Shown here piece by piece: positions 61,288-64,000 of a DNA stretch of 64,000 bases. The translations under genes were made by a program, and so were the position numbers. Under the pieces are notes generated by a model. The model saw only the letters and a list, made by a program, of their open reading frames with translations, made no database searches and had not been told where the DNA came from. The stretch's first letter is position 1. Each line of letters opens with the position of its first letter. Origin of the DNA: Ficedula albicollis (lineage: Eukaryota > Chordata > Aves > Passeriformes > Muscicapidae); the NCBI RefSeq assembly GCF_000247815.1, contig NC_021676.1, positions 1,826,106 through 1,890,105 of the forward strand. The letters run 5' to 3'.

Positions 61288-61707
61288 GTAAGTCTCCAGC
61301 CATGCTGTGGACAATTACGAATTCATAATACTTTGCATCAGTGCAAAATAATGAAAGAAGCAGTGAATTGCAATGCACACTTATAGGCAATTGCTGTCAA
61401 AAAGGTGTTGGACTTTCAGAATATTTAAAATGCTCATGGGCAATGTGACTGATGGGTAGATGCAATATATTTCTTTTTAGGATGAGCTTAAAGGCTTTTC
61501 TAATCCCTTACTGCTGCTTCATTCTTTCCCTCCAACTCTCTTGTATGCCTCAAATGAAAATACCACATGAAAGAAATTCAAGTGTACATTTCTAATCCAC
61601 GTAACTAAACAGCTGCAAAGGACTTTAAGGACCTCAACTCCCATTTTTTTGAATACCCAGATGATGGAGACATACACTACATCAAGTCAGACTTTATAAC
61701 CTTTGTC
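61288..61707. other. Unique DNA, nothing recognised
   Basis: AT-rich sequence between exon candidate 3 and the 91-bp duplication, without open frames of note. Confidence 0.4.
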
Positions 61708-61889
61708 TGTCTCAAAAAACCAAGCAATCCTTTTAGAATGTAAAGTGGGCTTTGGCTGCAGTGAAGTTTGGCGAGCGTTCCTGACTGCCACAGCACACTG
61801 TCTCAAAAAACCAAGCAATCCTTTTAGAATATAAAGTGGGCTTTGGCTGCAGTGAAGTTTGGTGAGCGTTCCTGACTGCCACAGCACAT
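61708..61889. repeat. 91-bp tandem duplication
   Basis: Copies at 61708-61798 and 61799-61889 begin 'tgtctcaaaaaaccaagcaa' and end 'gactgccacagcacat/c'. I see two clear substitutions (gaatgtaaag versus gaatataaag, and ttggcgagcg versus ttggtgagcg). Minus-strand open frames here simply read the duplicated unit. Confidence 0.94.
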
Positions 61890-63617
61890 TTGTAGCTAAA
61901 CTGACAGTGCAGATTCTCTAAACATCCAAGCACAGCCAGGTTTATCACATTCTGCTTCTTGATGTTTGTAAATTAGTCTTGCTTCTCTCTAATAAAAATC
62001 CTTGTAGCAGAACCAAGTGTTCAGCAATTCTATGACAGGAAACACTATTATTTTGGAAGCACAGCTATTTTTCTTCAAATTAACTTGTTGACAAGAGGAA
62101 AACCATGCTGGAGTCACTCAGAATGTTTCCTGCTACATGACAAAAAAGCCTCCTCTATCACTTGCAATTTTAACATGCTGTGCTTTTGTGGAGGAAAGAA
62201 CTTTATACACTGACATCTCAGTACCACTCACATCTTTCTATCTCAAAAATAAAAAACTAGAGGTCAGTTCATGAAAGCAATTCCAGATCTGCCGGAGGCT
62301 CAAAATTCAGCCTTTGTCCCAATATTGACCAGTCTTTGGGTTGACATCATTCTCAGTTTAAAGGTTTAAATTGCTTCAAACTCTTGGTTGAAGTTTTCCA
62401 GAAGATAAAAATAAAGCTTGCCATATGTGTTATGCAAGATTTAACTCTATCCCAAATTAGATTAAACTAAAATCAAATTGACATTGTTGTTTTAGTTTTG
62501 AGTGCTCTGCTGGTGGTTTGATATTATGAGGCATTACAATTTAAGACCAGAAATGAAAACAGTGTTCAATCAGATTTTCTACTTCCACAAAGAGAGAGAG
62601 AGCGACAGAATGACTAAAATTTCCTTTTAAATAAAACCCTCCAAATTATTAAATTGTGTGGAAGCTTTATGCAAGTGCATGCCCAGTGTCCCTGCTGAAA
62701 CACAACTCCAATCCAGGCAGGGGCTTTGCTCTTCCCCTTCCAGAGCCTCCTCAAACCTTCACCCATTCCCCAAATGTGTGGTTGGCAGCTGTGTCTGCAC
62801 ACAGCAAGAAGAAATGTCTGTGCTTCCACAAATTAAAAAAAAAAAAATAAAAAAGCAGTCTCACCCCCAAATTCAGCCATTTCTGCAGCACAGCTCAAAC
62901 CCCTCAGCCCAGCTCAGAAGCTGTACCAGAGCACAGGGGGTGGACAGATGTTTTTTTTGTTTTGAAGTGTTGGACTTTAAGTTAGAGTTTTGTCCCTTTT
63001 CCATTCTTTTAAGTGCTGTGCTGTTTGCCAGGATCCAGTGAACTCCTCAGCCTTCCCATGGGAGTGCTGCTCCGGGCTCTGGGGTGCAGGCTCTGCAGAG
63101 GCAGCGCTGAGCCCTGCTGGAGGAGATGATTTGCTGGCCTCCCTTCAGAGCCAAGCAGGGATTTTACATCTGTGCTTTTCTCTAAAAGCAGTTAGTGGCA
63201 TGAAAAGATTTGATTTGTAAATGTCTAAGGCAATAGACTTCATCTTTATGGTGCTCAGAGAAAGGAAGAGTGAGGCTCTGAATTGCACAGCTGCCTGCAG
63301 AAGAACCACTTTCTTTTCCAAGATCACCATTTATCAGGCAGATGAAACAGGAATATTTCTGTGAGCATTGTCTCAAGAGCAGTACAGAATATTTCTGCCA
63401 CCTCCTCAAGCATGTGCAGTTTTAATGAGTTTCCACCTGCCAGAAAAATCTGGAGTTCTGCAGACTCCTTTGCCCTTCTGCTACACCTTTATTTCCACTT
63501 GTTAAAAACTGATAATTCAAGCATTCACTGTAAGTAGTGGGCTGAATTCACTAGATAAAGAATCACTCCATAATCACCTTCTCTTTTTAGTTTTTTTTTA
63601 AAAAGTAAAAATCAATA
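61890..63617. other. Unique DNA, nothing recognised
   Basis: AT-rich to about 62650, then GC-richer. A short (GA)n run lies at about 62590-62603 and an A-rich run at about 62834-62854. Open frames overlap one another and lack splice or homology support. Confidence 0.4.
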
Positions 63618-63842
63618 ATCAGGTTGGATATAAGGAAAAAATCCTTAATTGCAGGAGTGGTCTGGCATTGGAATGAGCTGCCAGGGAAGGGGAGGAGTCC
63701 CAAACCCTGCATGTGTTCAGTGAATGAGGAGCTGTGGCACTTTGCCCCAGTACCCCTGTGCCCCTCAGCTCCCCCAGAGGTTGGGTTTGGTGCTCTTGGT
63801 GATATTTTCCAACCTTAATGATCCTCTCATTCTGTGAAAGAA
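63618..63842 (+). mobile_element. CR1: CR1 LINE 3' fragment
   Basis: Begins with 'caggttggatataaggaaaa' (63620 on). It follows the CR1 pattern through 'ggtctggcattggaatgagc' and 'tgccagggaaggggaggagt', then ends with 'gatattttccaaccttaatg' and a 'ttctgtgaaag' terminus near 63830-63842. The middle is rearranged against the usual pattern, and no coding capacity remains. Confidence 0.88.
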
Positions 63843-64000
63843 TTCTTGTATTCAGCAGGAATCAATATCAGCAATCACTCTTTGTTTCTAGGGTGTGGAC
63901 ATCTAAAACAATTTGTGTGTGTGAATCTGTCACAGCAGGGAATGTGTGGGGTGTGACATAAAAACTCCAGCCCAAAATGCACAAACTCATGGCAAGGTTT
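63843..64000. other. Unique DNA at the window edge
   Basis: No feature is recognised apart from a short 'gtgtgtgtg' run near 63915. Confidence 0.4.

Overview
The window looks like AT-leaning intergenic or intronic DNA from a bird, most likely a passerine (the order-level guess is inference). The best evidence is several truncated copies of the avian CR1 LINE, in both orientations, with the usual 5' truncation and recognisable 3' ends (about 406-955, 14460-14815, 27855-27960, 59745-59985, 63618-63842, plus weaker scraps). A GC-rich block at about 54370-54965 resembles the LTR sequence of an avian ERVL-type endogenous retrovirus. No complete protein-coding gene, rRNA, tRNA or CRISPR array is visible. 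Nearly all open frames here have the lengths expected by chance, and the longest ones simply read through repeats.

Layout. 0-1 kb: a CR1 copy split by about 180 bp of foreign sequence holding a 57-bp tandem duplication. 1-8 kb: unique AT-rich DNA with a perfect 61-bp tandem duplication. 8.0-8.5 kb: a 56-bp minisatellite, then 204 uninterrupted C residues, then six TTCCC units; the C tract is probably a sequencing or assembly artefact. 10.8-11.6 kb: a G-rich minisatellite with about 32-bp units and a 420-bp higher-order period. 13.7-14.8 kb: a 93-bp tandem duplication and a CR1 copy. 22.6-25.2 kb: a cluster of four copies of an unidentified repeat, one inverted, which makes a long potential hairpin and a 288-bp tandem duplication. 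30.2-31.2 kb: an almost identical 409-bp tandem duplication running into a 66-bp T-rich repeat. 43.9-44.3 kb: a 13-unit minisatellite of about 33 bp that keeps an open frame. 47.4-61.3 kb: three possible coding exons with compatible splice phases. 61.7-61.9 kb: a 91-bp tandem duplication.

The most interesting items for follow-up are the three phase-compatible exon candidates on the + strand (47390/47440-47592, 47912-48008, 61124-61287), which may belong to an unrecognised small gene; the inverted-repeat cluster at 22.6-25.2 kb; and the unusual number of short, highly similar tandem duplications. No coherent new biological system can be demonstrated from sequence alone.
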